Shown here piece after piece: positions 9,342 through 20,145 of a DNA stretch of 64,000 nucleotides. This DNA is from an uncultured Bacteroidales bacterium (GTDB lineage: Bacteria > Bacteroidota > Bacteroidia > Bacteroidales > Paludibacteraceae): NCBI GenBank assembly GCA_902780495.1, contig CACZFM010000002.1:62001-126000 (forward strand). Reading direction: 5' to 3'. A model generated the notes under the pieces. The model was given only the letters and a program-made list of their open reading frames with translations. It did no database searches and was not told where the DNA came from. How positions within the stretch are numbered: the first letter of the stretch is position 1; every line of letters starts with the position of its first letter. A program made the translations under genes and the position numbers.

Positions 9342-10421
9342 TTATACTAAATTGTTTATTATCTGATTAAGTATATGTAATCCACGTTGCGTGGCAATAT
9401 AGTGCCCTGACGATTCTCTCAAGAAACCATTATTTAGATACGAAGTGGTTTTGTCCTGTTCTACTAAATGGCAATCTATTCCTTTTGATGTGCGAAGTCC
9501 GAGCATGATTTGTTCCATGCGATGCTGTTCTGCAGTTAATACTTCTATTTCTCGATGGAGGGTGTGTGTCTGCGCTTGTTCTATGTATAATTGTAAGTCA
9601 GCAGGATTCCACCAACGCTTTTCCCCATCAAACGAATGGGCAGCTGTACCCAGGCCGAGATAAGGGGTGAAATCCCAATACGATGAGTTGTGACGAGAAT
9701 GACAGCCTGTCAGTGCGAAGTTGCTCACTTCATAATGGATATAACCATTCGTAGTCAATATACTACAAATATAATCAAACATATCATTGAGTATCGTCTC
9801 GTATGTCTCTCGTATCTCTCCCGTATCCCGCAAGTGAGTGAGAATAGTATCCGGTTCATACGTCAGGCAATAGGCGGATATATGTTGCGGATGAAGTGAT
9901 ATCGCCTCTGCAACATCGCTTTCCCACATTTCCATTGTCTCGCCCGGCAAACCATAGATAAGGTCGATACTTATATTATTGAACCCTTCTTCCTGTGCCA
10001 TACGAACAACGTTTTTGGCATCTTCTGCCGAATGCCGACGGCCGATAAGCTGTAATAGCGAATTGTGAAAAGACTGAATACCAATACTCAAACGATTTAC
10101 CCCAATCAAGCAAAGTTCTCGCAGGTTGTCTCTTGTTAAGTCACCGGGATTCACTTCCAGTGTGATTTCTGCATCATCATCGGGTTCAATGGCATGTATA
10201 ATACTTTTTATTGCTTGAGGTTCCAATACGCTGGGAGTTCCTCCACCAAAATAAAGCGTTTTAGGATGCTGCCATAACATGTCACGATTTTTGTATTCCT
10301 CCCATTCGCAAAGCAAAGCTTTTACATACATTGTCCTTTTTGAAAGCAGGGTGGTGGAGTAGAAATCACAATATTTACATCGTGATTTGCAAAAAGGAAT
10401 ATGTACATAAATGCCAGCCAT
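9342..10421 (-). CDS. hemW: HemW-type radical SAM protein (coproporphyrinogen III oxidase-like)
   Basis: Radical SAM protein of 359 residues with C11-x3-C15-x2-C18 (CKSRCKYC) close to the N-terminus, GGGTPSVL and the HemW C-terminal domain. HemN has a longer N-terminus before the cluster; its absence here favours HemW, a heme chaperone/trafficking protein, over an oxygen-independent coproporphyrinogen oxidase. That choice rests on length and N-terminal form. It abuts rarA and PBP1A with no intergenic space. Confidence 0.88.
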   Translation of the reverse strand: MAGIYVHIPFCKSRCKYCDFYSTTLLSKRTMYVKALLCEWEEYKNRDMLWQHPKTLYFGGGTPSVLEPQAIKSIIHAIEPDDDAEITLEVNPGDLTRDNLRELCLIGVNRLSIGIQSFHNSLLQLIGRRHSAEDAKNVVRMAQEEGFNNISIDLIYGLPGETMEMWESDVAEAISLHPQHISAYCLTYEPDTILTHLRDTGEIRETYETILNDMFDYICSILTTNGYIHYEVSNFALTGCHSRHNSSYWDFTPYLGLGTAAHSFDGEKRWWNPADLQLYIEQAQTHTLHREIEVLTAEQHRMEQIMLGLRTSKGIDCHLVEQDKTTSYLNNGFLRESSGHYIATQRGLHILNQIINNLV

Positions 10422-11699
10422 TTATTCTTTCCATAAAAAGTTCATCCATTCCGCCATTTTTTGTTCTTGTGGGCTTCCTTGTGCTTGCCAAAAGTGTTTC
10501 CCGACAAGATTATCCGGCATAAACTGCTGTTTTACGAAATGATTAGGATAATCGTGTGCGTATTTATAGCCATCATGATATCCCAAATCTTCCATTAATT
10601 TGGTGGGTGCATTTCGCAAATGCAAAGGAACAGGCTGATTTCCACTGCGTTGCACTTCCTCCAACGCAGAATCAATAGCCATGTAAGCGGAATTGCTTTT
10701 TTGAGATGTAGCAAGATATATGGTTGCCATTGCTAACGGAATTCGTCCTTCCGGCCATCCAATTTTTTGCAAAGTATCAAAACATGCATTCGCTACCAAG
10801 AGGGCGTTCGGATTGGCTAAACCGATATCCTCAGATGCGGAAATAACAAGTCTTCGTGCAATAAATTTCGGATCTTCTCCGGCAGAAACCATGCGAGCAA
10901 GCCAATAAATGGCCGCATCAGGATCACTACCGCGAATCGATTTAATAAAAGCCGAGATAATATCATAGTGCAATTCGCCATCTTTATCATAGGCAACGGG
11001 ATTCTGTTGTAATAGTTTGGTAACGATATCGTTATCAATTACTTTAACACCAGAATTTGCGACAATTTCTATGATATTGAGCAATTTACGAGCATCTCCA
11101 CCAGAATAGCGCAGAATAGCTTCCGTCTCTTGTACATCAAGATTTAAAGAATGTATATATTCATCCTGTGTGAGTACGCGTTGAAGTAAATCCAATAAGT
11201 CGCTTTTATCCAATGGTTTCAGTACATAAATTTGGCACCTGCTCAACAAAGGATTGATGACTTCGAAACTGGGATTTTCTGTAGTGGCTCCGATTAATAT
11301 GATAGTTCCCTCTTCCACGGCTCCCAACAAACTATCTTGTTGCGATTTGGAAAAACGGTGGATCTCATCAATAAACAAAATAGGGGTATGTTTGCTGTTT
11401 TGCTCTGCAAACAGACCTTTATTGACAATTGCCACTTTCTTGGCCTGTTCTATAACTTCACGCACATCTTTCACCCCGCTTGTGACTGCAGATAGTGTGT
11501 AGAAGGGACAATTCAAAAGATTTGCAACAATTTTCGCGAGGGTTGTCTTACCAACACCCGGAGGTCCCCAAAGGATGAAGGAAGACAAATTGCCGTTTTC
11601 AATCATCTGGCGAAGAATAGCCCCATCTCCGACCAAGTGTTTTTGGCCTATATATTGATCCAGCGTTCGAGGACGCATTCTTTCTGCTAATGGCATCAT
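10422..11699 (-). CDS. rarA: Replication-associated recombination protein A, AAA ATPase
   Basis: RarA/MgsA/WRNIP1-family AAA+ ATPase acting at stalled replication forks. Walker A is GPPGVGKTT (Lys51), Walker B is LFIDEIHRF near residue 110, sensor 1 is GATTENPS, and the clamp-loader-like C-terminal MgsA domain follows (SDPDAAIYWLARM, ASEDIGLANP). Length 425 is usual. Start overlaps the recN stop by four bases, so translation is probably coupled; two DNA-repair genes side by side make functional sense. Confidence 0.95.
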   Translation of the reverse strand: MMPLAERMRPRTLDQYIGQKHLVGDGAILRQMIENGNLSSFILWGPPGVGKTTLAKIVANLLNCPFYTLSAVTSGVKDVREVIEQAKKVAIVNKGLFAEQNSKHTPILFIDEIHRFSKSQQDSLLGAVEEGTIILIGATTENPSFEVINPLLSRCQIYVLKPLDKSDLLDLLQRVLTQDEYIHSLNLDVQETEAILRYSGGDARKLLNIIEIVANSGVKVIDNDIVTKLLQQNPVAYDKDGELHYDIISAFIKSIRGSDPDAAIYWLARMVSAGEDPKFIARRLVISASEDIGLANPNALLVANACFDTLQKIGWPEGRIPLAMATIYLATSQKSNSAYMAIDSALEEVQRSGNQPVPLHLRNAPTKLMEDLGYHDGYKYAHDYPNHFVKQQFMPDNLVGKHFWQAQGSPQEQKMAEWMNFLWKE

Positions 11700-13309
11700 A
11701 AGTCACGTGGGTTTAATAATTGTTTTGCCATCTCAAAGGCAGTATCGGTTTGTTGTTTCCCGCTCAACATAGATGCAATTTGCTGTACCCGTTCGTCTTT
11801 AGAAAGAGAATGGATATGCGTCTCTGTTCGGGTCGGGGTATCTTCCTTATAAACCAAATATTGTGTGGTTCCAAGGGCTGCAATCTGAGGAAGATGAGTA
11901 ATTGCAATAATTTGTCTGGATTGCCCCATGTCACGCATAATACGACCCATTTGTGTAGCAATTTCGCCGCTAACTCCTGTATCAATTTCATCAAAAATGA
12001 TGGTGGGTAGCCCGTTAGTAGAAGCTATCAATGCCTTTATACATAGCATTAATCTACTGATTTCACCTCCGCTGGCCACTTCACTTACGCGCCTTAAAGA
12101 TTGATTGAGGTTCGCTGCAAACATAATTTGAATATCATCTATCCCTGTTGGCGAATAATTAGGCTTGGGCGTTATTTCCACATCAATTTTTGCATGTTTG
12201 ATACCTAGACCCAACAAATCATTTTGCAATACCCTGCAAATATCAGGACAAACACGTTTGCGTTGTTCAGTAAGTTCGTGTGCTGCTTTCGTAAGGTGTC
12301 CTAAAATTTGATTTACTTTTTCTTGTTGTGCTGCAATTAGTTCATCAAATTGGTCTAATTGTTGGCAGGAACGCCCAAGGGTTTCTTGTAAATCAAGGAG
12401 TTTATCTACAGTGTCAACGTGATGCTTCTTTTTCAGCGAATTGAGTAATTGTATGCGTTCTTCTACCGCTTGTAATCGCATTGGATTGACCTCTGTTTGT
12501 TCTTCTAATGTTTGCAACTCACGGAAGATATCTTGCAATTCTATCTCTACAGACTGTAAGCGTTCTGCCAGTGATTGAGACACATCGCCAACCATTATGC
12601 CATGAATTAATGGCAATGCGCCATGTTCTTCACCATCGATGCGTTCAAGGGCATCTTGCAAATTGATTTTTAAGTCTTCAGCATGACTTAAAAGATATAG
12701 TTCTTCATCTAATTTCTGATCTTCACTCGGTTCAAGTTTAGCGTCTAATAATTGATTATATTGAAATTGCACATAATCAGCATCTTCGTGTGCTTTTTGG
12801 GCCTGCGCTTGTAATTCACTTAATGTCTGATATTCTCTAATATATTCGTCATAGATATGGCGATAATTTTCAATCGGTTCCTGATTTTTACCAAAGGCAA
12901 TGGCATCTACCACCTCCAGTTGATAATCAGCGTTCTCCAATAATAAATTGGCGTGTTGCGAATGAATGTCAATCAGTCGCAGCGCCAAACTTTTGAGATC
13001 TGCTTGAGAGGCCACCTCATCGTTGATAAACGAGCGAGAACGTCCCGTTTGATTAAGTTCGCGGCGAATAATTATTTCTTCTTTCTTGCCGCCATTCTCC
13101 ACATCAAAAACCGTTTCGATAATGCAACGCTGTTCACCTTCGGTGATGACTTTTACATCTGCTTTACCTCCCATCACAAGGTTTAATGCTCCTAAAATTA
13201 TACTTTTTCCAGCACCGGTTTCTCCTGTTAAAACGGAAAAACCATCCTCTAAATCAATATCAAGATAGGAGATTAATGCGTAATTTTCTATATGGATATG
13301 TTTAAGCAT
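11696..13309 (-). CDS. recN: DNA repair protein RecN
   Basis: SMC-like ATPase for double-strand break repair, 537 residues. N-terminal Walker A is GETGAGKSI (Lys35), followed by long coiled-coil arms (about 150-350), then signature SGGEISRLMLCIKAL and Walker B TIIFDEIDTGVSG (about 446-458). Its ATG shares one base with the stop of porD (TAATG), and its end overlaps rarA, so it belongs to the same transcription unit. Confidence 0.95.
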   Translation of the reverse strand: MLKHIHIENYALISYLDIDLEDGFSVLTGETGAGKSIILGALNLVMGGKADVKVITEGEQRCIIETVFDVENGGKKEEIIIRRELNQTGRSRSFINDEVASQADLKSLALRLIDIHSQHANLLLENADYQLEVVDAIAFGKNQEPIENYRHIYDEYIREYQTLSELQAQAQKAHEDADYVQFQYNQLLDAKLEPSEDQKLDEELYLLSHAEDLKINLQDALERIDGEEHGALPLIHGIMVGDVSQSLAERLQSVEIELQDIFRELQTLEEQTEVNPMRLQAVEERIQLLNSLKKKHHVDTVDKLLDLQETLGRSCQQLDQFDELIAAQQEKVNQILGHLTKAAHELTEQRKRVCPDICRVLQNDLLGLGIKHAKIDVEITPKPNYSPTGIDDIQIMFAANLNQSLRRVSEVASGGEISRLMLCIKALIASTNGLPTIIFDEIDTGVSGEIATQMGRIMRDMGQSRQIIAITHLPQIAALGTTQYLVYKEDTPTRTETHIHSLSKDERVQQIASMLSGKQQTDTAFEMAKQLLNPRDL

Positions 13310-14241
13310 TATAGTTTGATTTTTTCATAAACGGTTGTGAGGCGAGTAGGATCAACTGCGGTAAGGATATCCAATACCTGCTTCTTTTCTATATCGGATC
13401 CTTTTTCAAATAGACTAACAATCTCATCGTTTTTGGCATCCAAAAATACTGCCACCATATATGAATTGGGACGAGCACGATAAGTCTCTTTCAAGATTTG
13501 TAGTTCTGTCGCAATAATTGCCCTCCCATTTGTTACGTTGCTGTTCATTATATCAAGTCCTAATCTGTGATACTCATAAAAGAATCTCCGATAAGGAGAA
13601 AAAGCATCGTCCATCAAATTACTAATTATTTGATAACGATTTTTTTTCTTACTTGTAGCTTTCCATCCTCCTTGTTCACTATTGTCCATACTTGATCCTC
13701 TAGCGGTATTAGCAATTTCCTCACATACTTGGTAGCATATTGTTCCTCCTAATTTGGAATAACTATCCAGATCTGTTCCTATAATAAGATAGCAATAGTA
13801 AGCAATGATAGAGGCTATATTGGTAGTAAATTGATTCGGTTGATATTCAATGCGATCGAACTCATGGTATGTAAATGTACAATCATCATCTTTCAAGTTG
13901 AGAAGAGGGGTGGAGTATGTTGTCCCAAAAACAGGACGTCGGCTTTGTACTTGTAGCGAAGCATTTATCAGTCCTTCTGTTGTTACGCTATTCACAATCA
14001 TCATCATCGTACATTCAATGCGTTCTGTTTCCGAAAAAACAAGTGATGTCCATCGGGTTGTATTAATAAAATCACTAATGGCTTGTTGTAGCGTTTGGAA
14101 CATTTGCTTGTTAGATCCATCTACTTGATCTGCGTTTATGTTGACAGTACAGTGCAACTCTTGTGCTGTACTCGTGGTTATTGCCATCATTGTTGCACAA
14201 ATGGCAACAATGATAAATTTATATGTTCCGCGATTGATCAT
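13309..14241 (-). CDS. porD: PorD-like type IX secretion protein (DUF4835)
   Basis: Exported protein of 310 residues. A signal peptide (hydrophobic FIIVAICATMMAITTSTA, cleavage before QEL) precedes ELHCTVNINADQV, the typical opening of DUF4835, and the family's NFTTRWTSLVFSETERIECTM-like block is readable. PorD of Porphyromonas is needed for type IX secretion, and the assignment here is by family pattern. The start overlaps the DUF4831 stop by four bases; recN begins at its stop codon. The porD-recN neighbourhood is typical for Bacteroidales. Confidence 0.8.
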   Translation of the reverse strand: MINRGTYKFIIVAICATMMAITTSTAQELHCTVNINADQVDGSNKQMFQTLQQAISDFINTTRWTSLVFSETERIECTMMMIVNSVTTEGLINASLQVQSRRPVFGTTYSTPLLNLKDDDCTFTYHEFDRIEYQPNQFTTNIASIIAYYCYLIIGTDLDSYSKLGGTICYQVCEEIANTARGSSMDNSEQGGWKATSKKKNRYQIISNLMDDAFSPYRRFFYEYHRLGLDIMNSNVTNGRAIIATELQILKETYRARPNSYMVAVFLDAKNDEIVSLFEKGSDIEKKQVLDILTAVDPTRLTTVYEKIKL

Positions 14242-14996
14242 TTCTCGAATCTTTGATTATACATGACTTGTCCATTATAGAAAATGCAGATATTGCTACT
14301 AGTTATATATGGAATCAGCGGGGCATTCTTTTTGCTACTTTCGGGACGTAATTCTGTTTGGATAGTACGTTCCAGATATACAGGTTCCCCACTCAAATCA
14401 TCAGAAGATACAGGACCTGTAAATTTGGAGAACCGTAATAACAAGTCTCTATTGTTGGTTGTACAGGTATCGTTCACTTCATATTCAACTAATTTATTAT
14501 GACGGGTTATGTAAGTGGTTCCGACAAACATTGATGCCAAATCTTGTTCCATTTGATCCAGGCGTTTCATTACAACACTCACATTAGTTGCTGCATGTTC
14601 TGCTTCCCCGCTTAGCACGCCAATCCGAGCTTCACGGATACGATAAATCTGTTTGGCTACGCTTTCAGCTTTTTTCGACGTATTGATAGCCATGAGAGCA
14701 TCTTCTCCAATAGGTATCAATTGTACTTTTTGTCTTTCTGTTCTGTCTTTTTGTATGGGATTTTTCGGCTTGTTTCTTAATGAACTGTCTGACAATAATT
14801 GAATAGATGTTAGAACATATACTGTTTCATCTTCTAGAACAACATCTTTAATTCCCAAATACCGTTCACTATATTGATATAACTCACCTCGCTCTTTCTT
14901 GATTTCTTCATATTCAACGCAGAATCGCAAAGTTTCTGCGGGAACAAAACTTGCATTAACTAACATCAATGTCAATAAAAGAATAATTTTTTTCAT
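14238..14996 (-). CDS. DUF4831-family exported protein
   Basis: A 252-residue protein with a signal peptide (IILLLTLMLVNASFVPA). It carries the YQYSERYLGIKDVV segment and the central REARIGVLSGEAEH region that I associate with DUF4831, a Bacteroidota family of unknown function. No catalytic motif is evident. The coding region overlaps porD by four bases and may serve the same envelope or secretion process, which is inference from context only. Confidence 0.65.
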   Translation of the reverse strand: MKKIILLLTLMLVNASFVPAETLRFCVEYEEIKKERGELYQYSERYLGIKDVVLEDETVYVLTSIQLLSDSSLRNKPKNPIQKDRTERQKVQLIPIGEDALMAINTSKKAESVAKQIYRIREARIGVLSGEAEHAATNVSVVMKRLDQMEQDLASMFVGTTYITRHNKLVEYEVNDTCTTNNRDLLLRFSKFTGPVSSDDLSGEPVYLERTIQTELRPESSKKNAPLIPYITSSNICIFYNGQVMYNQRFEK

Positions 14997-15011
14997 AAGT
15001 ACATTTTGATT

Positions 15012-16547
15012 TTATAATTTGTCATTCCATATTTTCCACGCTTCATTCGCTTGATTTTTCAGCATATCCAATCCATTGAACACCTTTGCTCCTCTTTTTT
15101 CGCATAGTTGCATAAATAGCGTTTTTTCAGGATTATAAATACAGTCAAAAATGATATGTTCGTTGCCAATCCATTGTGTTGGGAATGGCGGAACTTGTGT
15201 GATTTCCGGATACATACCAAGTGGAGTACATTGTACAATTAACAGATGTTCGCTTACAACATCTTCGGTTAAATCATTATAGGACAAATCACCTCGTCCG
15301 GAATGACTAACCATGCTATAACGAATATGCATTGTTGTAAGCGCATGGGCAACGGCTTTTGCAGCTCCACCGGTCCCCAATATTAACGCAGCTAAGTTTG
15401 TAGAATCAGCCTTTTCACCGTGCTCATGAGAGATATGTGATTGTAGCGCATCTCTAAATCCAATCCAATCGGTATTATAGCCTTTCCATCCTTTTAACAC
15501 TTTTTCTGCATTTGTTCCGTTCTTGTATATCGGATATAAGGTATTAACGGATCCTATTTCCCGCGCGATGTCGTCAACTTCGCACAAGTAGGGTAGTATT
15601 TTCTCTTTATATGGATAGGTTACACTCCAACCATTCATTTGTTTGTTCGTGAGGATTTCTGATAAATCTTTTTCTTGAGTGTCAAACAATTTATAATCCG
15701 CATTGATATTTTCCCGATGAAACTTATCTTCGAATATTTTTGCAGAGTAAGAATGTATCAATGGGGTGCCAATCAATCCATAGTGTTTTCTCATTTGCTT
15801 TTCCCGTTCATATTGTTTGACCTCTAATGCTTCTTTTGATTCCTTTCCGGACAACCAATCCCAATACCCCTGCATCATACGTGCGGTGGCTGCAATATGT
15901 TCTATCTCTGATTTTTGATAGGTTTGCAATTCTTGTCGAACCATATTACGACGATATGTGATATCTTGATTGCTGGAATCTTCCACCCAACCTATTTTTC
16001 TGATATTTTTCAAATAATGGCAAATGTAGTCGTGTGTAGTACATAATAATGGGCGTATAATCGGGATTTCACTTTCAGCGCAAGGGTTTTTGCTTTTTGC
16101 CCGCATACCGCATAATCCACGAATGCCTGCTCCACGTCTCAAGTTCATGATTAGTGTTTCTGCCTGATCATTTTGATGATGGGCTACGGCAATAGCTTTG
16201 CAATCATATTTGCGAGCGATTTCATCAAACCATTTATAACGCAATGTGCGTGCCGTCAGTTCAATACTTTTCCCGATGCGATGGGCCTCATCTATGGTTG
16301 CGAATGATTTGCAGGTAAGAGCGACTTCCCTCTTCGCACAAAAGTCCCCAACAAACTGTTCGTCTCTATCGGACTCGGCGTCACGTAAATGAAAATTACA
16401 ATGTGCCACAATACATTCGTAACCACCACGTAGCAAAATATCAAGCAATGCCACGCTATCAGCCCCTCCACTAACGCAGACAAGTACTCGATCGCTTGGT
16501 TCAAGCAATCGATTATCACGAATATATTTTAAAACACGGCGCAACAT
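15012..16547 (-). CDS. Fusion of TilS-type PP-loop domain with shikimate dehydrogenase AroE
   Basis: One uninterrupted 511-codon frame. Residues 1 to about 230 are the N-terminal domain of tRNA(Ile)-lysidine synthase: PP-loop SGGADS at 26-31, HHQNDQAETLIMNL at 123-136, RRGAGIRGLCGM. The usual C-terminal TilS domains are missing. After a Lys/Glu-rich linker, residues 252-511 are a full AroE: GLIGTPLIHSYS, SVTYPYKEKILPYL (catalytic Lys314), GYNTDWIGF, LGTGGAAKAVAHAL, CTPLGMYPE and NGLDMLKNQA. TilS makes lysidine in tRNA-Ile; AroE reduces 3-dehydroshikimate with NADPH. Met252 (codon at 15792-15794) could also start a separate AroE. No second TilS or AroE lies in the window, so both functions may depend on this gene. 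Confidence 0.9.
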   Translation of the reverse strand: MLRRVLKYIRDNRLLEPSDRVLVCVSGGADSVALLDILLRGGYECIVAHCNFHLRDAESDRDEQFVGDFCAKREVALTCKSFATIDEAHRIGKSIELTARTLRYKWFDEIARKYDCKAIAVAHHQNDQAETLIMNLRRGAGIRGLCGMRAKSKNPCAESEIPIIRPLLCTTHDYICHYLKNIRKIGWVEDSSNQDITYRRNMVRQELQTYQKSEIEHIAATARMMQGYWDWLSGKESKEALEVKQYEREKQMRKHYGLIGTPLIHSYSAKIFEDKFHRENINADYKLFDTQEKDLSEILTNKQMNGWSVTYPYKEKILPYLCEVDDIAREIGSVNTLYPIYKNGTNAEKVLKGWKGYNTDWIGFRDALQSHISHEHGEKADSTNLAALILGTGGAAKAVAHALTTMHIRYSMVSHSGRGDLSYNDLTEDVVSEHLLIVQCTPLGMYPEITQVPPFPTQWIGNEHIIFDCIYNPEKTLFMQLCEKRGAKVFNGLDMLKNQANEAWKIWNDKL

Positions 16548-16551
16548 CTTT

Positions 16552-17634
16552 TTATTTTTCCGCTGGAGGATTAGTAGGTAATGCCTTTTTAATGGGTCTA
16601 TATTTCAGCTGACGTTGTTTCCATCGTTCTCGGGCATATTGTTGCATGTCGGTAACTTCATCGTTTTCATCGATGATTTCTAATCCGAAAATAGTTTCTA
16701 TGACATCCTCTAAAGTCAAAATACCCTGAAAGCACCCGTATTCATCAATCACAATACTGATTTGCGATTTCTGTTTCAGCATTTGATCAAAGATATCACC
16801 CACCGACATTTCTTCATTGAACTGTGGGAGATTGCGTTTGATGGAACCTAAAGTTTTTTTGAAGTGGTCTTCTGCCAAATCTTCCAAAACATCGTTGCGC
16901 AGTACGTAGCCGGTGATATATTCTTGTGAATCGCCATAGAGTGGTATGCGTGAGAAGGAATCATATTTGTCCGATTCATAGAATTCTTTCAATGTCATTT
17001 TTTCGGGAGCGATGGAAGCTACGACACGGGGAGTCATTACATCGTATGCCTTGATATCATCTAATCGCATAACATTACGGATGATTTTGTTCTCATCTTC
17101 CTCTATCACACCTTCTTCCTCGCCCACATTTGCCATCGCGATTACCTCTTCACGGCTTACCGGCATTTCGTCCCGCACGGGGAAAAGTTTTGTGATCCAC
17201 TGAATAAGTTTTACAAATGGGTACATTAGAATAATCAACACACGAATCGTACTGGCAGTAAAGTGCATTAAATGTTTCCAATAGGTTGTTCCCAGAGTCT
17301 TAGGTATAATTTCCGAGAAAATGAGTATAAGTAATGTAACAACGGCACTGACCAGTCCAAACCATTGGCTTCCAAATACAATCATCGCCTGCTGTCCCAC
17401 GCCTGCTGCCCCGACAGTATTAGCTATTGTATTTAAAGACAATATCGCGGCTAAAGGACGGTCGGGCTCTGTTTTATACTGTTTCATCAACATGGCGGGT
17501 TTATAGCCTTCTTCTTCACGCATGGTAATGTAACTTAGCGTGGTGGACATAAGCACCGATTCCAATGTGGAACAAAGGAATGATATTCCCATTGCCATCA
17601 GGAGAAATAGTAATAATAATGAAAAAGGATCCAT
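16552..17634 (-). CDS. CNNM/DUF21 membrane protein with tandem CBS domains
   Basis: Integral membrane protein of 360 residues: three to four hydrophobic segments forming the CNNM (DUF21) domain (residues about 1-135, with LCSTLESVLMS and IFSEIIPKTLG), then two CBS domains (about 195-325, with VMTPRVVAS and LTLEDVIETIFG). Related proteins (CorC/MpfA/HlyC) export or sense magnesium or cobalt. The C-terminal CorC/transporter-associated domain seen in longer members is absent; the protein ends with a basic tail. Four bases separate it from the tilS-aroE gene. Confidence 0.88.
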   Translation of the reverse strand: MDPFSLLLLFLLMAMGISFLCSTLESVLMSTTLSYITMREEEGYKPAMLMKQYKTEPDRPLAAILSLNTIANTVGAAGVGQQAMIVFGSQWFGLVSAVVTLLILIFSEIIPKTLGTTYWKHLMHFTASTIRVLIILMYPFVKLIQWITKLFPVRDEMPVSREEVIAMANVGEEEGVIEEDENKIIRNVMRLDDIKAYDVMTPRVVASIAPEKMTLKEFYESDKYDSFSRIPLYGDSQEYITGYVLRNDVLEDLAEDHFKKTLGSIKRNLPQFNEEMSVGDIFDQMLKQKSQISIVIDEYGCFQGILTLEDVIETIFGLEIIDENDEVTDMQQYARERWKQRQLKYRPIKKALPTNPPAEK

Positions 17635-17658
17635 ATATTTATGAAGAAACTGTTAACT

Positions 17659-20082
17659 TTAAATGAGTGCCAATTTTATAACTTCTTTGATGTCTCGTAC
17701 ATAATGGAAGTGCAGTCCTTTCAGATATTTTGTTGGTATTTCCTGTACATCTTTCTTGTTTTCTTGACAAAGTATCAAATCCGTAATACCTGCACGTTTG
17801 GCTGCGAGAATCTTTTCTTTCACGCCACCGATAGGCAACACTTTTCCACGCAGAGTCATTTCTCCGGTCATCGCGATGCGTGGACGAACCATCCGTTTCG
17901 TAAATGCTGATACGAGTGCTGTCGTAATCGTTATTCCTGCACTTGGTCCGTCTTTGGGAATAGCACCTTCCGGTACGTGAATATGCACGGCTGTCGTTTC
18001 TGTTTCTTTCGGTTTGATACCGAAATCAGCGGCATGCGCCTTGATATATCCCAGTGCCAATGTGGCCGATTCTTTCATCACATCACCAAGATTTCCCGTC
18101 AATGTAAGGGTAGAGGTTTTTGATGGAGAAAGACTGCATTCAACAAATAGGATTTCTCCTCCGACTTGTGTCCACGCCAAACCGGTCACGACACCGATAT
18201 AATTGGTCTCGTAGGCATCGCGTGTGTAGCGTGGTTGCCCTAAATAGGTGATAATATCTTCTTGGGTTACCTCTACATTATATGCCTCTTCCAAAGCCAA
18301 TTTGGTGACAATTTTTCTACATATCGCAGCAATCGTCCGTTCTAATGATCGCACTCCGGATTCACGAGTATAATTATCAATTACGCAATCAATAACCTCT
18401 TTATTTATCTTCAGTTGCGAAGCAGTTAGACCGTGATTTTTCAATTCTTTCGGAAGCAGATAGCGCTTAGCGATTTCTTCTTTTTCCTCGATTAGATAGC
18501 CGGACATCTCAATCAGTTCCATGCGATCAAGTAATGGGCGTGGAATGGATTCTAATGAATTGGCCGTAGCAATAAAGAGTACTTTGCTCAAGTCATAATC
18601 AATGTCCAAATAATTGTCATGGAAAGTGTTATTCTGTTCAGGATCAAGCACTTCTAATAATGCCGATGTCGGATCCCCTTTGTAATCCATGCCAATTTTG
18701 TCTATCTCATCCAAAACAAAGACGGGATTTGATGTCTGCACTTTCTTTAGGTTTTCTATGATTCTGCCGGGCATGGCACCTATATAAGTGCGTCGGTGCC
18801 CACGAATTTCGGCCTCATCATGTAATCCACCGAGTGAGATACGCGCATATTTTCGTCCCAATGCTGTCGCTATGGATTTTCCGAGACTTGTTTTTCCCAC
18901 ACCGGGAGGGCCATACAAACATAAGATGGGCGCTTTAAAGTCATCTGCCTTCTTTTTTTCTGCCATTTGCTTGAGTACGGCAAGATATTCTACTACGCGC
19001 TCTTTCACTTTTTCCATCCCATAATGGTCTCGATCCAACACTTTTTGAGCATTCTTGATGTCATAGTTATCTTCGGTGTATTCGTCCCACGGCAGTTCAA
19101 GAATTGTTTCCAGATAATTTTGTTGCGTAATGAATTCCGGTGATTGAGAATGGGTACGTTTAAGCCGCTTCATTTCTTCCTGAAATGTATCGGCCACTTT
19201 TTTCGACCACTTTTTAGTCTTCGCTTTCTCCTCTAATTCTTTGACAATCTGCGAATCAGTATCTCCTAATTCTTTCTGAATAGTCTCCAGTTGATGATGA
19301 AGATAATATTCTCGTTGTTCCTTGTTCATCTCCTCTTGGGCTTTCGTCTGAATATCGGCCTTCATCTCCAGCATTTGCACTTCTTTATTGAGAATCTCCA
19401 ACAGTCCCATTGATCTGTTTTCCAACGATTCTGCTTCCAGAAGTTTCTGTTTATCAGCAATTTTTATGCCGAAATTCACACAAATATAATTCACAAGAGT
19501 AGGGGGATTGTCTATGCTTCTCAGCATCATGCCGGCTTCTGGAGCCATATTATCCGCCAATTTCAGCACTTTTAATGCCTGATCCTTGATATTGCTCACC
19601 AGCGCAATAAAGTGTTTATCGCCACGCTTAGGCATGATATCGGGGATGATGGATATCGTGGCTTTAATCGTATTACTGCGGGTCGTCACAAATTCATCCA
19701 CATGAATACGGTCGATACCTTCCAGAATCACCATAATGCTTCCATCGGGCATATCCATGATGCGCACGATATGTGCGGCTGTTCCGACATTATAAAGGTC
19801 TTCAGCCTTAGGTTCTTGCGTATCTTTAGCCTTTTGACAGCATACAGCAAGCATTTTTTCTTGTTCGTATGCATTTATAACCAGTTTCTGCGATTTTGGT
19901 CTGGATACAGCAACCGGTAACAAAACGCCGGGAAACAATACCATATTTCGCAACGGGAGCACACCAAGCACATCGCCGTTCCGCAATGTTTTCACAGTGG
20001 GTGCATCATTCCCGTCAATAATAGGAATCACTTGACTGCCGCTGTCGTTATCGTAAATATCTTCTACTAAATGATAATTCAT
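17659..20082 (-). CDS. lon: ATP-dependent protease Lon
   Basis: Cytosolic serine-lysine protease of 807 residues for damaged and regulatory proteins. N-terminal substrate domain ([16 protein letters not shown]), AAA+ domain with Walker [10 protein letters not shown] and [20 protein letters not shown], and protease domain with catalytic Ser in [10 protein letters not shown] (about residue 714) and Lys in [14 protein letters not shown] (about 754). Complete. It precedes the CNNM gene in the same direction with 24 bases between. Confidence 0.97.
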   Translation of the reverse strand: MNYHLVEDIYDNDSGSQVIPIIDGNDAPTVKTLRNGDVLGVLPLRNMVLFPGVLLPVAVSRPKSQKLVINAYEQEKMLAVCCQKAKDTQEPKAEDLYNVGTAAHIVRIMDMPDGSIMVILEGIDRIHVDEFVTTRSNTIKATISIIPDIMPKRGDKHFIALVSNIKDQALKVLKLADNMAPEAGMMLRSIDNPPTLVNYICVNFGIKIADKQKLLEAESLENRSMGLLEILNKEVQMLEMKADIQTKAQEEMNKEQREYYLHHQLETIQKELGDTDSQIVKELEEKAKTKKWSKKVADTFQEEMKRLKRTHSQSPEFITQQNYLETILELPWDEYTEDNYDIKNAQKVLDRDHYGMEKVKERVVEYLAVLKQMAEKKKADDFKAPILCLYGPPGVGKTSLGKSIATALGRKYARISLGGLHDEAEIRGHRRTYIGAMPGRIIENLKKVQTSNPVFVLDEIDKIGMDYKGDPTSALLEVLDPEQNNTFHDNYLDIDYDLSKVLFIATANSLESIPRPLLDRMELIEMSGYLIEEKEEIAKRYLLPKELKNHGLTASQLKINKEVIDCVIDNYTRESGVRSLERTIAAICRKIVTKLALEEAYNVEVTQEDIITYLGQPRYTRDAYETNYIGVVTGLAWTQVGGEILFVECSLSPSKTSTLTLTGNLGDVMKESATLALGYIKAHAADFGIKPKETETTAVHIHVPEGAIPKDGPSAGITITTALVSAFTKRMVRPRIAMTGEMTLRGKVLPIGGVKEKILAAKRAGITDLILCQENKKDVQEIPTKYLKGLHFHYVRDIKEVIKLALI

Positions 20083-20145
20083 TCTTCGTCTCTCAAAAAG
20101 GGTACTTCTATAAAAGTCGTATTTTACATAATCCCAATTAGAACA

